Source: Eggerthella lenta DSM 2243
GTDB taxonomy: Bacteria > Actinomycetota > Coriobacteriia > Coriobacteriales > Eggerthellaceae
Reading direction: 5' to 3'
Assembly: GCF_000024265.1 (NCBI RefSeq)
Contig: NC_013204.1
Coordinates: forward strand, 3,042,501 to 3,106,500
Length of the DNA stretch: 64,000 nucleotides
The translations under genes were made by a program, and so were the position numbers. Positions 39,698 through 48,521 of the stretch are shown here, piece after piece. How positions within the stretch are numbered: position 1 is the first letter of the stretch; each line of letters opens with the position of its first letter. A model generated the notes under the pieces. It did not search any database. It was not told where the DNA came from and worked only from the letters and a program-made list of their open reading frames with translations.

Positions 39698-41011
39698 ATG
39701 CAGACGAACCCCGCGCGACGCTTCGCGTCGGCTGTCGCTTCCCTGCTCGGCTGCCTCCTTCTCATCGCGCTGTTCATGGTACAGCTCCGGTACACGGGCT
39801 ACGAATCGGGGCTCGTTCCCGTCGCGCACGCCAATGGAAACGCGGTCGTCGCGCACGTCCCCGCTTCCCCGCGCACCACCGTCACCGCCGAATACTGCAG
39901 CGAGGTGGTGGCCGCCCTCGACCCAAACAACCCGTCAGGACGAACATCCACGCAGCTGACGTTCGACGACTCCTGGTTCTTCCACGACGCCCGCACCTAC
40001 CAGCACGATCTGGCCACGGCCTGTTCCGTGTTGGCGGCGGTGTGCAATTCCGAATCCCAGTACTACGACGGCGTGGCCGGTTCGCTGCCCTACGCCGAGC
40101 GGACGCTTGGCGCGCTGGGATTCCACGACGTGCGCACCGAGTCGTACGCGATGCGCAGCAGCGTCCTCGACGAGGTCAGCTCACTGTTGGTGGGATCGAG
40201 CGACGTGGCCGCGTACACGTTGGCCAGCAAGACCATCGCTTCGGACGGCGACGGGAAGCCCGTCACGCTTCTGTTCGTGGGCATCCGCGGCACGTACGGC
40301 GCAGAGTGGCTCAGCAACTTCAACTTCCTGGGCGCCGGCTCCGACGATGCCGACCACCGCGGGTTCAAAGCGGCCGAGGAAGAGGTCGAGAAAGCAGTGC
40401 GCTCCTACGCGAGCGATCTGGGCATCGACCCCGCTCACACGCGCATTCTCATCACAGGGCACAGCCGCGGCGGGGCCATCGCGAACCTGCTGGCCGCCGA
40501 CCTCGGCGACCCGGACGACGACGCGTCGGCGCTGGCGCCCTCGTCCGGCATCTACGCTTACACGTTCGCCGCCCCGTGCGCCACGCGCGCTGACGACCGG
40601 CACGATCCGAGGTTCGGCAACATCTTCAACGTGGTGAACGAGGCGGACATCGTCACGCAGCTGCCGCTTTCCTCCTGGGGTTTCGGACGCTACGGCTCCA
40701 CCATCACGCTGCCCAGCACCGTAAGCGTCGACTTCGACGATTCGTACGCCATCGTGCAGACCGCCTACCAGCGCAACACCGGCTACGCGTTAGGATGCGA
40801 CGAGGACGACTTCGCCACGCTGAGCACGTTCGGCTCCACGGCATCCACCCGCGTGCCCACGCTCGACGCGCTGGTCAGCCCATTGGGCATCGTCGGTGCC
40901 GTGCAGTCGCTCCTCGGCCTCGACCTTTCGGCCGCGCTGACCGCCCACTACCCCGACACGTACATCGCCTGGATGCAGGCCGGCGCGGCCGATCAGCCGG
41001 CTTCGGCCTGA
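39698..41011 (+). CDS. Membrane-anchored class 3 lipase-like hydrolase
   Basis: A 437-residue protein. Residues ~10-32 are a signal anchor (LLGCLLLIALFMVQL). The Lipase_3 core has the nucleophile elbow ILITGHSRGGAIAN (catalytic Ser), preceded by a LLFVGIRGTYGAEWLSNF oxyanion strand, and acidic and His residues downstream (VNEADIVTQLPL). It is probably exported and acts on lipid or ester substrates outside the cell. I start at ATG 39698 with GAAGGAGGACCG; an upstream ATG at 39581 lacks a site and the anchor fits the shorter form. Confidence 0.78.
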   Translation: MQTNPARRFASAVASLLGCLLLIALFMVQLRYTGYESGLVPVAHANGNAVVAHVPASPRTTVTAEYCSEVVAALDPNNPSGRTSTQLTFDDSWFFHDARTYQHDLATACSVLAAVCNSESQYYDGVAGSLPYAERTLGALGFHDVRTESYAMRSSVLDEVSSLLVGSSDVAAYTLASKTIASDGDGKPVTLLFVGIRGTYGAEWLSNFNFLGAGSDDADHRGFKAAEEEVEKAVRSYASDLGIDPAHTRILITGHSRGGAIANLLAADLGDPDDDASALAPSSGIYAYTFAAPCATRADDRHDPRFGNIFNVVNEADIVTQLPLSSWGFGRYGSTITLPSTVSVDFDDSYAIVQTAYQRNTGYALGCDEDDFATLSTFGSTASTRVPTLDALVSPLGIVGAVQSLLGLDLSAALTAHYPDTYIAWMQAGAADQPASA

Positions 41012-41109
41012 TTGAGGGCACGGAGCGCCGCGAGCGAGGGCAACGGTCGACGTTCCGTAGATTGCGCGCCCGGACGGCATGCGGTACCGTGGACGACGAG
41101 GTGATACGC

Positions 41110-41454
41110 ATGCAAACCGACCGACGCAAGGAATTGCGAGACGCATACAAGAGCCGCCGCCCCGACATGGGCGTGGTTGAACTGCGCTGCACTGCCACGG
41201 GCCAGCACTTTCTGGGCATCACGCGCGACGCGGCGAAGGAGCTCAACAGCCTGCGGGCGAAGCTGAACGGAGGCGGGCACCCGAACCGTCCGCTGCAGCA
41301 GCTGTGGAGCGAGCACGGCGAGAACGGCTTCGACTTTCACGTGGCGGACACGCTGGAGTACGAGAACCCCGAAGACGTCTCGGCCGACGACCTGCAAGCC
41401 CTACGCGACCTGCTGCTGGCCGAAGACCCCGAAGCCTGCAAGATCTGGAAGTGA
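41110..41454 (+). CDS. GIY-YIG-like small protein, active site degraded
   Basis: A 114-residue protein with the outline of the GIY-YIG nuclease fold: a VVELRCTATGQHFLGIT strand pair where GIY/YIG should stand as VEL/FLG, a KLNGGGHPNRPLQQLWSEHG helix, and GFDFHVADTLE. The key Tyr and Arg positions are not clearly present, so catalysis is doubtful. ATG 41110 has GAGGTGAT upstream. It follows the lipase by 98 bases, probably as a separate or weakly linked gene. Confidence 0.65.
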   Translation: MQTDRRKELRDAYKSRRPDMGVVELRCTATGQHFLGITRDAAKELNSLRAKLNGGGHPNRPLQQLWSEHGENGFDFHVADTLEYENPEDVSADDLQALRDLLLAEDPEACKIWK

Positions 41455-41497
41455 GCCAGGCGCGTCCGTCGATCCTAGACGCGCCCTTGCACGCGCC

Positions 41498-41749
41498 TCA
41501 CTCGAAGTAGAACAGATCCTCGAACTTCTTGTCGAGCGCGATGCAGAGGACGAGGGCCAGCTTTGCCGTAGGGTTGAACAGGCCCGTCTCGATGGACGAG
41601 ATGGTCTGGCGCGAGACGCCCACGAGCCCCGCGAGCTCTGCCTGCGAAAGCCCCGCCTCGGCGCGCGCCGCCTTCAGCCGGTTGCAGAGTTCGAGCTCGC
41701 CGTCGTTGTCATGCACATCGTCGAATCCGAGAGACGGTAGCTTGATCAT
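41498..41749 (-). CDS. XRE-family transcriptional regulator
   Basis: An 83-residue helix-turn-helix protein: ARAEAGLSQAELAGLVGVSRQTISSIETGL holds the HTH (core LSQAELAGLVGVSRQTIS). The C-terminus ends LDKKFEDLFYFE, the usual DNA-gyrase-inhibitor-like tail of small XRE regulators. It follows the membrane protein gene by nine bases, so both are made together. Confidence 0.85.
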   Translation of the reverse strand: MIKLPSLGFDDVHDNDGELELCNRLKAARAEAGLSQAELAGLVGVSRQTISSIETGLFNPTAKLALVLCIALDKKFEDLFYFE

Positions 41750-41758
41750 GAAGTGCCC

Positions 41759-42073
41759 CTACATCGTCGCGAATATATGGTGGACGACGACGCTGATGAC
41801 CGCGACCGTCACCAAAACGCCCGCACCCAACGCGGTTTTGTAACGAAACTGGTAGAACTGGTAGAAGTTCATGGCGGCTATGCCCGACATGACAATGGCG
41901 AACGACACATCCGTGCTCTGACCATGAAGCGAATCCCACAAGAACAACAACGCCCATACCACCATCATCACGGAGAGCATAAGGTAGCTCGCACGCCATT
42001 GCATCAGCTTGAACCGCTCGTCCATTCCGTCGTTGTCCCGACGGCTCTTCTCCAGAATCTCGTCCTTGTTCAT
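41759..42073 (-). CDS. Small membrane protein paired with XRE regulator (DUF6442-like)
   Basis: A 104-residue protein with a charged N-terminal helix (MNKDEILEKSRRDN) and three membrane segments (~29-49, 56-76, 85-104). This layout matches the DUF6442-type proteins found next to XRE regulators in Gram-positives. ATG 42073 has AAGGAGGCAGCC, which is why I prefer it to an upstream start at 42136. The parS-like palindrome at 42110-42125 lies just upstream. Confidence 0.72.
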   Translation of the reverse strand: MNKDEILEKSRRDNDGMDERFKLMQWRASYLMLSVMMVVWALLFLWDSLHGQSTDVSFAIVMSGIAAMNFYQFYQFRYKTALGAGVLVTVAVISVVVHHIFATM

Positions 42074-42109
42074 GGCTGCCTCCTTCTGCATCGCCCGTTC
42101 GCTTCCGGA

Positions 42110-42125
42110 TGTTTCACGTGAAACA
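42110..42125. promoter_or_regulatory. parS site (ParB-binding), copy 1
   Basis: TGTTTCACGTGAAACA, a perfect 16-base parS palindrome as bound by ParB/Spo0J. Further sites at 57856 (one mismatch) and 59304 (perfect) indicate an origin-proximal region. Confidence 0.9.
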
Positions 42126-42167
42126 TTTGTACTCATGCCTCACCAAGCACGCAAAAAGCTTCTCGGT

Positions 42168-42327
42168 GGCGAAAAACCTCCGAATTCGGAAGTTTGAATC
42201 CCTGATCGCAGCGATACGCGGCTACCCACTCTGCAAAATACCTGGTCGCGAGCCGACATCCTCAATCACGTTGGACTTGCCACCGAATCGGACCGCGCTC
42301 ACCTTCCGAATTCGATTGCTTTTTGCC
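42168..42327. repeat. 160-bp inverted-repeat element, family X copy 1
   Basis: Begins GGCGAAAAACC, with CGAATTCGGAAG at 42181-42192, and ends with its inverted counterpart CTTCCGAATTCG (42303-42314) plus CTTTTTGCC. The arms are near-perfect, the centre non-coding. It shares arm sequence and length with 57556-57716. It fills most of the gap between the DUF6442-like gene and the next hydrolase. Confidence 0.7.
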
Positions 42328-42472
42328 AACTGGGCATCCTCGTACGGCATCCCAAGGTTTTCATTGGTTCATTCTGCCAAGTTTTCTTATCACAATGTCA
42401 AGTATACTTATCACGAAGAGGAAATGCAAGGCAAGCGTTGCAGATCCGGAACCGCGCATGGCACTCTTTTGC

Positions 42473-42478
42473 TACCAT
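42473..42478 (+). promoter_or_regulatory. -10 element of the alpha/beta hydrolase (leaderless)
   Basis: TGCTACCAT (hexamer TACCAT at 42473-42478) is seven bases from ATG 42486, so the transcript should begin at the start codon. Confidence 0.45.
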
Positions 42479-42485
42479 GCTCGTC

Positions 42486-43319
42486 ATGGAAACGAACGAA
42501 CCCACACCCACGACGGAAGCGGCCGAAAGCGGCACGCCCGTCGCCGCGCGCCGCAAGCCGCGCAAGCTCGTCGTCGCGCTGACGGCCCTCGCCATCCTGC
42601 TGTGCGTGCTGGCAGCCGCGTTCTTCGCGTACGCGAGCGACTCGTACCACGACCTCGACGCGAACCATCGCAACCTCGTGTCGACCGAGACGCTGCCCGT
42701 TCAGCAGGGAGACAACTACCTTGCGTTCGGCGACCCGAACGCAGCCGTCGGCCTCGTGTTCTACCCCGGCGCGAAGGTGGAATACAGCGCGTACGCGCCG
42801 CTCATGCGCGATCTGGCCGAGCGCGGCTACCTGGCCGTAGTGGTCCAGATGCCGTTCAACTTCGCGTTCTTCGACATCAACGCAGCCGACCGCGTGCGCG
42901 CGGACTTCCCCGACGTGGGCACCTGGTGGGTGGGCGGCCACTCGCTGGGCGGCTCGATGGCGGCGCAGTACGCGGTCGACCATGCCGGCGACGGCACGCT
43001 CGACGGCCTCGTGCTGTTGGGATCCTACTCCGCCAGCGACCTGTCGAGCACGAACCTGGGCGCCATCTCCCTGTACGGCTCGAACGACCAGATGCTCAAC
43101 CGCGCCAAGCTCGAGGACAACGCCGACCTGCTGCCCAAGGGAGCCGAAACCGTGGAGATCGAAGGCGGCAACCATGCCGGCTTCGGCGCCTACGGCCCGC
43201 AAAGCGGCGATGGCGAAGCCAGCATCACCCCCGCGGAACAGCAGAGCCAAACCGCCGACGCCATCGACCGCTACATCAGGGCCCGCTACGCCGAGCCGTC
43301 CCTGGCAGCCGCAGCATAG
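42486..43319 (+). CDS. Alpha/beta hydrolase with N-terminal membrane anchor
   Basis: A 277-residue hydrolase. A basic R/K-rich head and a hydrophobic segment (~28-47, VVALTALAILLCVLAAAFF) form an anchor. The catalytic fold is the carboxymethylenebutenolidase-like alpha/beta type: GLVFYPGAKVEYSAYAPLMR (oxyanion), GGHSLGGSMAAQ with catalytic Ser, an acidic residue in ISLYGSNDQML and His in IEGGNHAGFG. I start at ATG 42486; ATG 42477 three codons upstream has no better site. Substrate not deducible. Confidence 0.82.
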   Translation: METNEPTPTTEAAESGTPVAARRKPRKLVVALTALAILLCVLAAAFFAYASDSYHDLDANHRNLVSTETLPVQQGDNYLAFGDPNAAVGLVFYPGAKVEYSAYAPLMRDLAERGYLAVVVQMPFNFAFFDINAADRVRADFPDVGTWWVGGHSLGGSMAAQYAVDHAGDGTLDGLVLLGSYSASDLSSTNLGAISLYGSNDQMLNRAKLEDNADLLPKGAETVEIEGGNHAGFGAYGPQSGDGEASITPAEQQSQTADAIDRYIRARYAEPSLAAAA

Positions 43320-43346
43320 CGCGAACCACGCTCAGCCGAGCCGCCT

Positions 43347-44804
43347 CTAGCGCGTTTTCCGCTGCGGGCGCGGCAGAAACGCCATGCCCACGACGAAGCC
43401 CACGACGATGACGGCCGCCTGCACTTCGAAGCTTAAAGCGAAACCGCCGACGTCGATGCCTAGCTCGTTGGAAGATGCGAGCGCCATAACCGTGATAAGC
43501 GCCGACGACGAGAGCGCACCGAAGATCTGGCGAAACGACGTGATGATGGCCGTGCCTTGCGCGATGTCTTCAAGAGACAGCGCCGCGCAAGCGTGAGCGG
43601 TCATCGGCATCATGAGGCATGCGACCCCCACCGTGCGCACGCCGTACAACACGGTTATCGCCCACTCGGGCGTACCCGCGTCGCACGCCGCGAACGCCAG
43701 CGTGCCCGCAGCCAGCACCGCGCATCCCACCGCAACGAGCGGCCTTGGACCGTAACGGTCGAGCAGGCGTCCCGTCACCGGGTTCAAGAACCCTAGCAGC
43801 ACCGCGCCCGGCAGGATAGTCAGCCCCGACACCGTGGCGCTGCCGCCCTGCACGTCCTGTACGAACAACGGCACCATGATGGAACCGACCATGAACGCCA
43901 TCTGGGACATCATCACCAGCACAGTGGCTATCGCGAACGTGCGGTTGCGAAAGCACGACAGTTTGAGCAGCGACTGCTCGATGCGCGCCTGGCGCCTCGC
44001 GAACACGAAGAGCGCAAGCGCGCCGCCTGCGAGCGCCGCCAAAGACACAGGATCGAACGCAGCGTCCGACTCCATAACCGTGGTCCCCAGCATGATGCCG
44101 CAGAAGCCAAGCGTGTACAAAAGCCCCGAAGGCACGTCGAACCGCTCGCGCGACCCTTCGCGCTTCACCACGTCGGACAGCACGAATAACGACAGCACCA
44201 CAACCACCGCCGACACCGCGCCCAAGATGACGAACACCGAGCGCCAACCCCAGAAGTCGATGAGGAAGCCGGATACGGTGGGCCCGATGGCCGGCGCGAA
44301 GCCGATGATGAGGCCCACCAGACCCATCGCACGGCCGTACTCGCTTTTGGGGTACACTGACAGCGCCACCACCTGGATAAGCGGCAGCGCGATGCCCGCG
44401 CCGCCGGCTTGCAGCAGGCGCGATGCCAACAGCAGCGGATAATTCGGTGCGACGAGCGCGGCCGCGCAACCTGCGACGAAGCACACCATGGCTGCGATGA
44501 ACAGCTTCTTCGAATCAACGCGATGCACCAGATAGGCGGTCATAGCCGAGATGAGGCCAAGCGTGAAGATGTAGGACGTGGTGAGAAGCTGGCCGAGCGA
44601 GGCGCTCACGGAGTACTCGTGCATGATGGTGGGAAGCGCGGCTATCATCATGCTCTGCGAGATGCACGCGGCGGTGGTGCCCGACATCATGACCGCAAGC
44701 ACGATGGTGCGCTGTCTCTTCGGCAAGCCGTCGGATACCCCTTGCGCGGTATCACCCGCGCTGCCATAGTTCCGTTCTCGCTCTATCGCCTGTGCGCTTT
44801 CCAT
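43347..44804 (-). CDS. MFS efflux transporter (DHA2/EmrB type)
   Basis: A 485-residue transporter with 14 hydrophobic segments, as in DHA2 drug:H+ antiporters. Motifs: TTSYIFTLGLISAMTAYLVHRVDSK (motif A-type loop; part) and RLLQAGGAGIALPLIQVVAL in TM5 region, and GFLIDFWGWRSVF. It probably exports drugs or small organic compounds. I start at ATG 44804, which is six bases after a minus-strand TATCAT -10 (44816-44811), another leaderless start; a farther upstream ATG is unlikely. Confidence 0.87.
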   Translation of the reverse strand: MESAQAIERERNYGSAGDTAQGVSDGLPKRQRTIVLAVMMSGTTAACISQSMMIAALPTIMHEYSVSASLGQLLTTSYIFTLGLISAMTAYLVHRVDSKKLFIAAMVCFVAGCAAALVAPNYPLLLASRLLQAGGAGIALPLIQVVALSVYPKSEYGRAMGLVGLIIGFAPAIGPTVSGFLIDFWGWRSVFVILGAVSAVVVVLSLFVLSDVVKREGSRERFDVPSGLLYTLGFCGIMLGTTVMESDAAFDPVSLAALAGGALALFVFARRQARIEQSLLKLSCFRNRTFAIATVLVMMSQMAFMVGSIMVPLFVQDVQGGSATVSGLTILPGAVLLGFLNPVTGRLLDRYGPRPLVAVGCAVLAAGTLAFAACDAGTPEWAITVLYGVRTVGVACLMMPMTAHACAALSLEDIAQGTAIITSFRQIFGALSSSALITVMALASSNELGIDVGGFALSFEVQAAVIVVGFVVGMAFLPRPQRKTR

Positions 44805-44810
44805 AGTTCC

Positions 44811-44816
44811 ATGATA
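44811..44816 (-). promoter_or_regulatory. -10 element of the MFS gene (leaderless)
   Basis: TATCAT on the minus strand (44816-44811), six bases before ATG 44804, with no ribosome site in between. Confidence 0.45.
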
Positions 44817-45287
44817 GCAGCGTGCGCAAGCGGTTTGCGAAGGATGCACACATTCCGCGATCAGGCCTGGGCAAGGCCAGTCGCGCCCGCGCCCTGGACG
44901 CTCGCCCGCGCCCGACGGTGACCGCCGTGCCGGACGCTCGCCTGCGCCCGACGGAACCTCACCGTGCCGGACGCTCGCCCGCAGCTGCGAGGCCGACCTG
45001 GGCGCAAAACACCCCCACCGTTCCGTTTTTACCGCGGAAGCCCGAACGTCCCGTCAAGCGGCCCGCCGGCCACGCGCAGAAGGGCATCGGGAACGCGCTC
45101 GGACGAACGCAGGGCACGACCTGCGGCTTTCATACGGTGCACGCGGGCGTATCGAGATCGACCCGCGCATTCCGAGCCGGCGCGTAATGCGCGCCGCGCA
45201 CGGACGCGACCCGCGCCCTTCGGGGTGGCGCTCAGCACTCGGTGCTCGCCACGCTTGGGCGCCTACGGGCGCGGCGCTACCAAGGCC
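44817..45287. other. Gene-free region between MFS and YgjP-like genes
   Basis: This 471-base GC-rich stretch holds a tandem repeat (44896-44982) and no convincing gene. A rightward 121-codon frame (44822-45187) is rich in Arg and Pro and lacks a ribosome site, so I read it as chance. Confidence 0.5.
44896..44982 (+). repeat. 36/37-bp tandem repeat, about 2.4 copies
   Basis: GGACGCTCGCC recurs at 44896, 44932 and 44969 (spacing 36 and 37) with GCGCCCGACGG after the first two. No gene spans it. It may be a slippage product or protein-binding array. Confidence 0.6.
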
Positions 45288-45896
45288 CTAGCGCAGCTTC
45301 GCGCGCCGATCTCGCCAGTCGGGCATGAAGGCGTCCATGAGCGCTTTGAAGCGGGAGCCGTGGCCGCGTTCCAGCAGGTGGCACAGCTCGTGCACCACCA
45401 CGTACTCCAAGCACTCGGGCGGATAGAGCGCCAAACGCACGTTGATGCAGATGCGGCCCGTGGCGGGTTGGCAGCTGCCCCAGCGGCTGGTCATGTTGCG
45501 GTACGCCAGCTTGCCCGCCTTCACGCCCATGATAGGCTCCCACGCCTCCACCAGCGCGGGCACGCACGCCTCCACCACGGCGCGCCACGCCGCCACCTCC
45601 TCGGGCCCCGCCTCGGCCGCCACGGCGGCGGGCGAGGCGGCAACCTGCGCGAGCTTCGCGTCGATCCACGGGCGCTTCTCGCGGACGAACCTCTCGATGT
45701 CGCGATCGCGCACGTACGCCGGCGCCGACACCTCTACGAACCCGCCGCCGCGATGCACGCGCAGGTTGAGGTTCTTGATGCGCTTGCGTGTGAGCCGCAC
45801 GACCAGGCCGTCCACCACGAGTTCGACGGGCTCGACGGGCGCAACGGGACGCGAGGCCGAAGCCCGCCCCCGCGCCGCACGCTGCCGCGGGCTCAC
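45288..45896 (-). CDS. YgjP-like metal-dependent hydrolase (DUF45)
   Basis: A 202-residue protein of the DUF45/YgjP-like metallopeptidase family. The zinc site is VVVHELCHLLERGHGSRF (HExxH then a downstream His), after a long linker with NMTSRWGSCQPATGRICINVRL, the family's conserved block (only the RWGSC part is diagnostic). Function is unknown. Start GTG 45896 overlaps the MATE stop as GTGA. The last gene of a leftward group with the MATE and rsmI genes. Confidence 0.82.
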   Translation of the reverse strand: MSPRQRAARGRASASRPVAPVEPVELVVDGLVVRLTRKRIKNLNLRVHRGGGFVEVSAPAYVRDRDIERFVREKRPWIDAKLAQVAASPAAVAAEAGPEEVAAWRAVVEACVPALVEAWEPIMGVKAGKLAYRNMTSRWGSCQPATGRICINVRLALYPPECLEYVVVHELCHLLERGHGSRFKALMDAFMPDWRDRRAKLR

Positions 45897-47251
45897 GCGA
45901 CCACCTCCCGATCGCGCCGGCGCGGCCCGTGCACGAACCGCACGAGAAGCACGGCGGTCAGCGCGAACGTGGCCGCCTCGGCCGCGGGGAACGTGGCCCA
46001 CACGCCCGCCATGCCGAACAGCGCCGCCAGCACGGCCGCGAACGCGAGCATGGCCGGAAGACCGCGCACGATGGAGATAGCCAGGCCATACGCCGGCTTC
46101 TCCACCGCGCTGAAGAACGCCGCCGCCACGATGTTCGCCCCCGCGAAGAAGTACCCGAGGAAGTACACGCGCATGCCGTCCACGGCAAGCGCCGTGAGCT
46201 GCGGATCGTTGTCTCGATTGAACGCGAGCGCAAGCGGCTCGGCGGCGAGCGCCACCGCAGCGTACGTCGTCGTCGCGATGACGAGAGCCGTCAGCAGCGC
46301 CAGGCGCAGCACCGCGCGCACGTCGCGGTCGCTGCCACGCGCGTACGCGTTGCTGGCCAGCGGCTGGATGCCCTGCGCGATGCCCACGAACAGGGCGCTC
46401 GCCACGAACGCGAAGTTCGCGACCACCCCGTAGGCCGCCACGCCGATGGTTCCCTCGAACGCAAGGATCACCAAGTTCAGCACCAGCAAAACCAGCCCGC
46501 CCGACAGCTCTACCACGAACGACGAGAACCCGAGCGCCGCGATATGCCCCACGAGCCGCGCGCGCAGATGCAAGCGCACCGGCCGAAACGTGTTGCGCTT
46601 CCTGAGGAAATGGATCAACAGCACCGCCATGCTCATGAGCGGAGCAAACCCCGTGGCGAACGCCGCGCCGAACATGCCCCACCCGAACCCGAATATGAAC
46701 AACGCGTCGAGCGCGATGTTCCCGAAGCTTCCCACCAGCATGGCGACCATGGCCAGCTGCGGGCTACTGTCGTTGCGCACGAACGGCAGCAGCACGTTGT
46801 TCAACAAGAACAGCGGCGCGAACGCGAAGATGGTGCGCAGGTACGTCACGGTCAGCGGAAGCGTGGCCTCGTCCGCTCCCAAAAGCGACGCCAACGGCGT
46901 CGCGAACGCCTCCACGACCGCAAGCAGCACCGCGGCCGCGCAGCCCGCCATGACGAGCGCCGTGGTGAACACCCGGTTCGCCCCCGTGCGGTCGCCCCTC
47001 GCCGAGCACACCTGGAACTCGGTTGCCGCGCCGATGCCCAGCATGAGGCCCGTAGCCTGCAGCACCGTGTACAGCACGATGGAGAAGTTAAGCGCCGCGA
47101 GGCCGTCCGACCCCACCCCGTTCGCAATGAAGAACGTGTCGGCCAGTATGTACACCGACACGCCTACCATGCCCAGCACGTTGAACGACACGTACCGCGC
47201 GAACGGACGCGCCATCGACGACGAGCCGGCCATGCCGGCACCGCGTGCCAT
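45893..47251 (-). CDS. MATE-family multidrug efflux transporter
   Basis: A 452-residue MATE transporter with 12 membrane segments in two halves (VSVYILADTFFIANGVGSDG near the first, GIAQGIQPLASNAYARGSDR in the second). It exchanges cations for organic compounds across the membrane. ATG 47251 is the first start after rsmI; further in-frame ATGs at 47233 and 47215 are possible. The gene is 11 bases after rsmI and overlaps the next gene. Confidence 0.88.
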   Translation of the reverse strand: MARGAGMAGSSSMARPFARYVSFNVLGMVGVSVYILADTFFIANGVGSDGLAALNFSIVLYTVLQATGLMLGIGAATEFQVCSARGDRTGANRVFTTALVMAGCAAAVLLAVVEAFATPLASLLGADEATLPLTVTYLRTIFAFAPLFLLNNVLLPFVRNDSSPQLAMVAMLVGSFGNIALDALFIFGFGWGMFGAAFATGFAPLMSMAVLLIHFLRKRNTFRPVRLHLRARLVGHIAALGFSSFVVELSGGLVLLVLNLVILAFEGTIGVAAYGVVANFAFVASALFVGIAQGIQPLASNAYARGSDRDVRAVLRLALLTALVIATTTYAAVALAAEPLALAFNRDNDPQLTALAVDGMRVYFLGYFFAGANIVAAAFFSAVEKPAYGLAISIVRGLPAMLAFAAVLAALFGMAGVWATFPAAEAATFALTAVLLVRFVHGPRRRDREVVA

Positions 47252-47262
47252 CGCGCGCCGCC

Positions 47263-48114
47263 TCACGCCTCGAGCGAGATGTCGTATGCCGCGTTGCGCG
47301 CGATGCCGAACTCTTCGGCTATCGCGCGGGCGACGTCCTTGCTGCGCACGCCGGCGGCCTTCAGCTCGGCGGCGCGGGCGCGGGCTGCGACTTCGGCGTC
47401 CTGCTCGGCGGCGGCGTCCTCGGCCTCGCTCGGACCGTCGATCACCAGCACGATCTCGCCCTTGATGCCCGCGCCCTCCCGCTCGCGCGCGGCGAACGCG
47501 TCGCGCACCTCGGGCAGCGGGCCCCGCACCACTTCCTCGTGCAGCTTCGTCAGCTCGCGGCACACGGCGATCTCGCGGTGCGGAACCGTTTCCGCCAGCG
47601 AGGTCAAGGCCGCCACCAGGCGGTTCGGGCTCTCGTAGAACAGCAGCGCCGCATCGAGCGCGCGCAGGCTCTCCACCACGGCGCGGCGTTCGGCGTCCTT
47701 GCGCGGGAAGAAGCCACCGAAATAGAAGCGCGGGTTCGCACTGCCGCTGGCCACGTACGCCGTGGCCACGGCCGTGGCGCCCGGCAGCACCTCCACCGGC
47801 ACGCCCGCCTCGCGGGCGGCGCGCACGAGGCGCAGCCCCGGATCGGACACGCCCGGCATGCCGGCGTCCGAGCAGTACGCGATCACTTCGCCTGCCGCCA
47901 CGCGCTCAACCAACGACGACGCGCGCTCGCCGATGAGCGCCTCGTCCAGCCGCTCGATGCGCTTCTCGATGCGGAATGCCGCTAGCAGCTTGCCTGTGAC
48001 ACGCGTGTCCTCGGCGCACACCGCGTCGGCCGACCGCAGCGCCTCGAGCGCGCGCTCGGTCATGTCGCCCAAGTTGCCGATGGGCGTAGGACATATGATG
48101 AGCTTGCCGGCCAT
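47263..48114 (-). CDS. rsmI: 16S rRNA 2'-O-ribose C1402 methyltransferase
   Basis: A 283-residue RsmI enzyme that methylates C1402 in the ribosomal P site. Motifs: MAGKLIICPTPIGNLGDMTERA at the start (PIGNLGD), AEDTRVTGKLL, SDAGMPGVSDPG (SAM site) and FYFGGFFPRKDAERR. The C-terminal ~60 residues are a helix-turn-helix-like extension (VRSKDVARAIAEEFGIARN). ATG 48114 has GGAAGGAAGC; an upstream start at 48192 lacks one. The gene leads a leftward group with MATE and the YgjP-like gene. Confidence 0.93.
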   Translation of the reverse strand: MAGKLIICPTPIGNLGDMTERALEALRSADAVCAEDTRVTGKLLAAFRIEKRIERLDEALIGERASSLVERVAAGEVIAYCSDAGMPGVSDPGLRLVRAAREAGVPVEVLPGATAVATAYVASGSANPRFYFGGFFPRKDAERRAVVESLRALDAALLFYESPNRLVAALTSLAETVPHREIAVCRELTKLHEEVVRGPLPEVRDAFAAREREGAGIKGEIVLVIDGPSEAEDAAAEQDAEVAARARAAELKAAGVRSKDVARAIAEEFGIARNAAYDISLEA

Positions 48115-48521
48115 GTGCTTCCTTCCATTGCTGCGCGCGCCGCGCCGTTCTTCGTTGTCGTCCATTGTCGGGCAAACGGGCAACCTTGGCAAACGCGCAG
48201 GATGGAAAGCACGCGAGCAGCCGGGTCGGGTCAGCCCTTTTTGGCGCGGGGATAGGGCGCAAGCCCTTCTCTGGCGCGGAGTGGGATTTGGGACTTAGGT
48301 GTCAGCGGCCGCGCCGGTCGCACGCCGCGCCCGCCACGAATCGGCGCGGAACGCGCCCACCCGCTCGCAAGCGCCACCCCGCGCCCAGAAGAGCGGGCCC
48401 CACCCGAGGCCACCTTCCCCGCCTCCCCCGCCTCCTCTCCTCTTCCTCCCCTGCCCTCCATACCCGCGCGTCAACGCGCTACAATAGCTCCAGCTTATCG
48501 ACCCGAGAGAAGGGAACGCGC
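48115..48521. other. Gene-free divergent region
   Basis: This 407-base gap between rsmI and the rightward hydrolase is GC-rich with scattered partial repeats (GGCGCGG at 48245 and 48274). A rightward -10 TACAAT (48480-48485) precedes the hydrolase. No gene or structured element is convincing. Confidence 0.5.

Noticed and set aside
44822-45187. A 121-codon rightward frame
   Set aside because: Arg/Pro-rich composition, no ribosome site, overlaps a tandem repeat.
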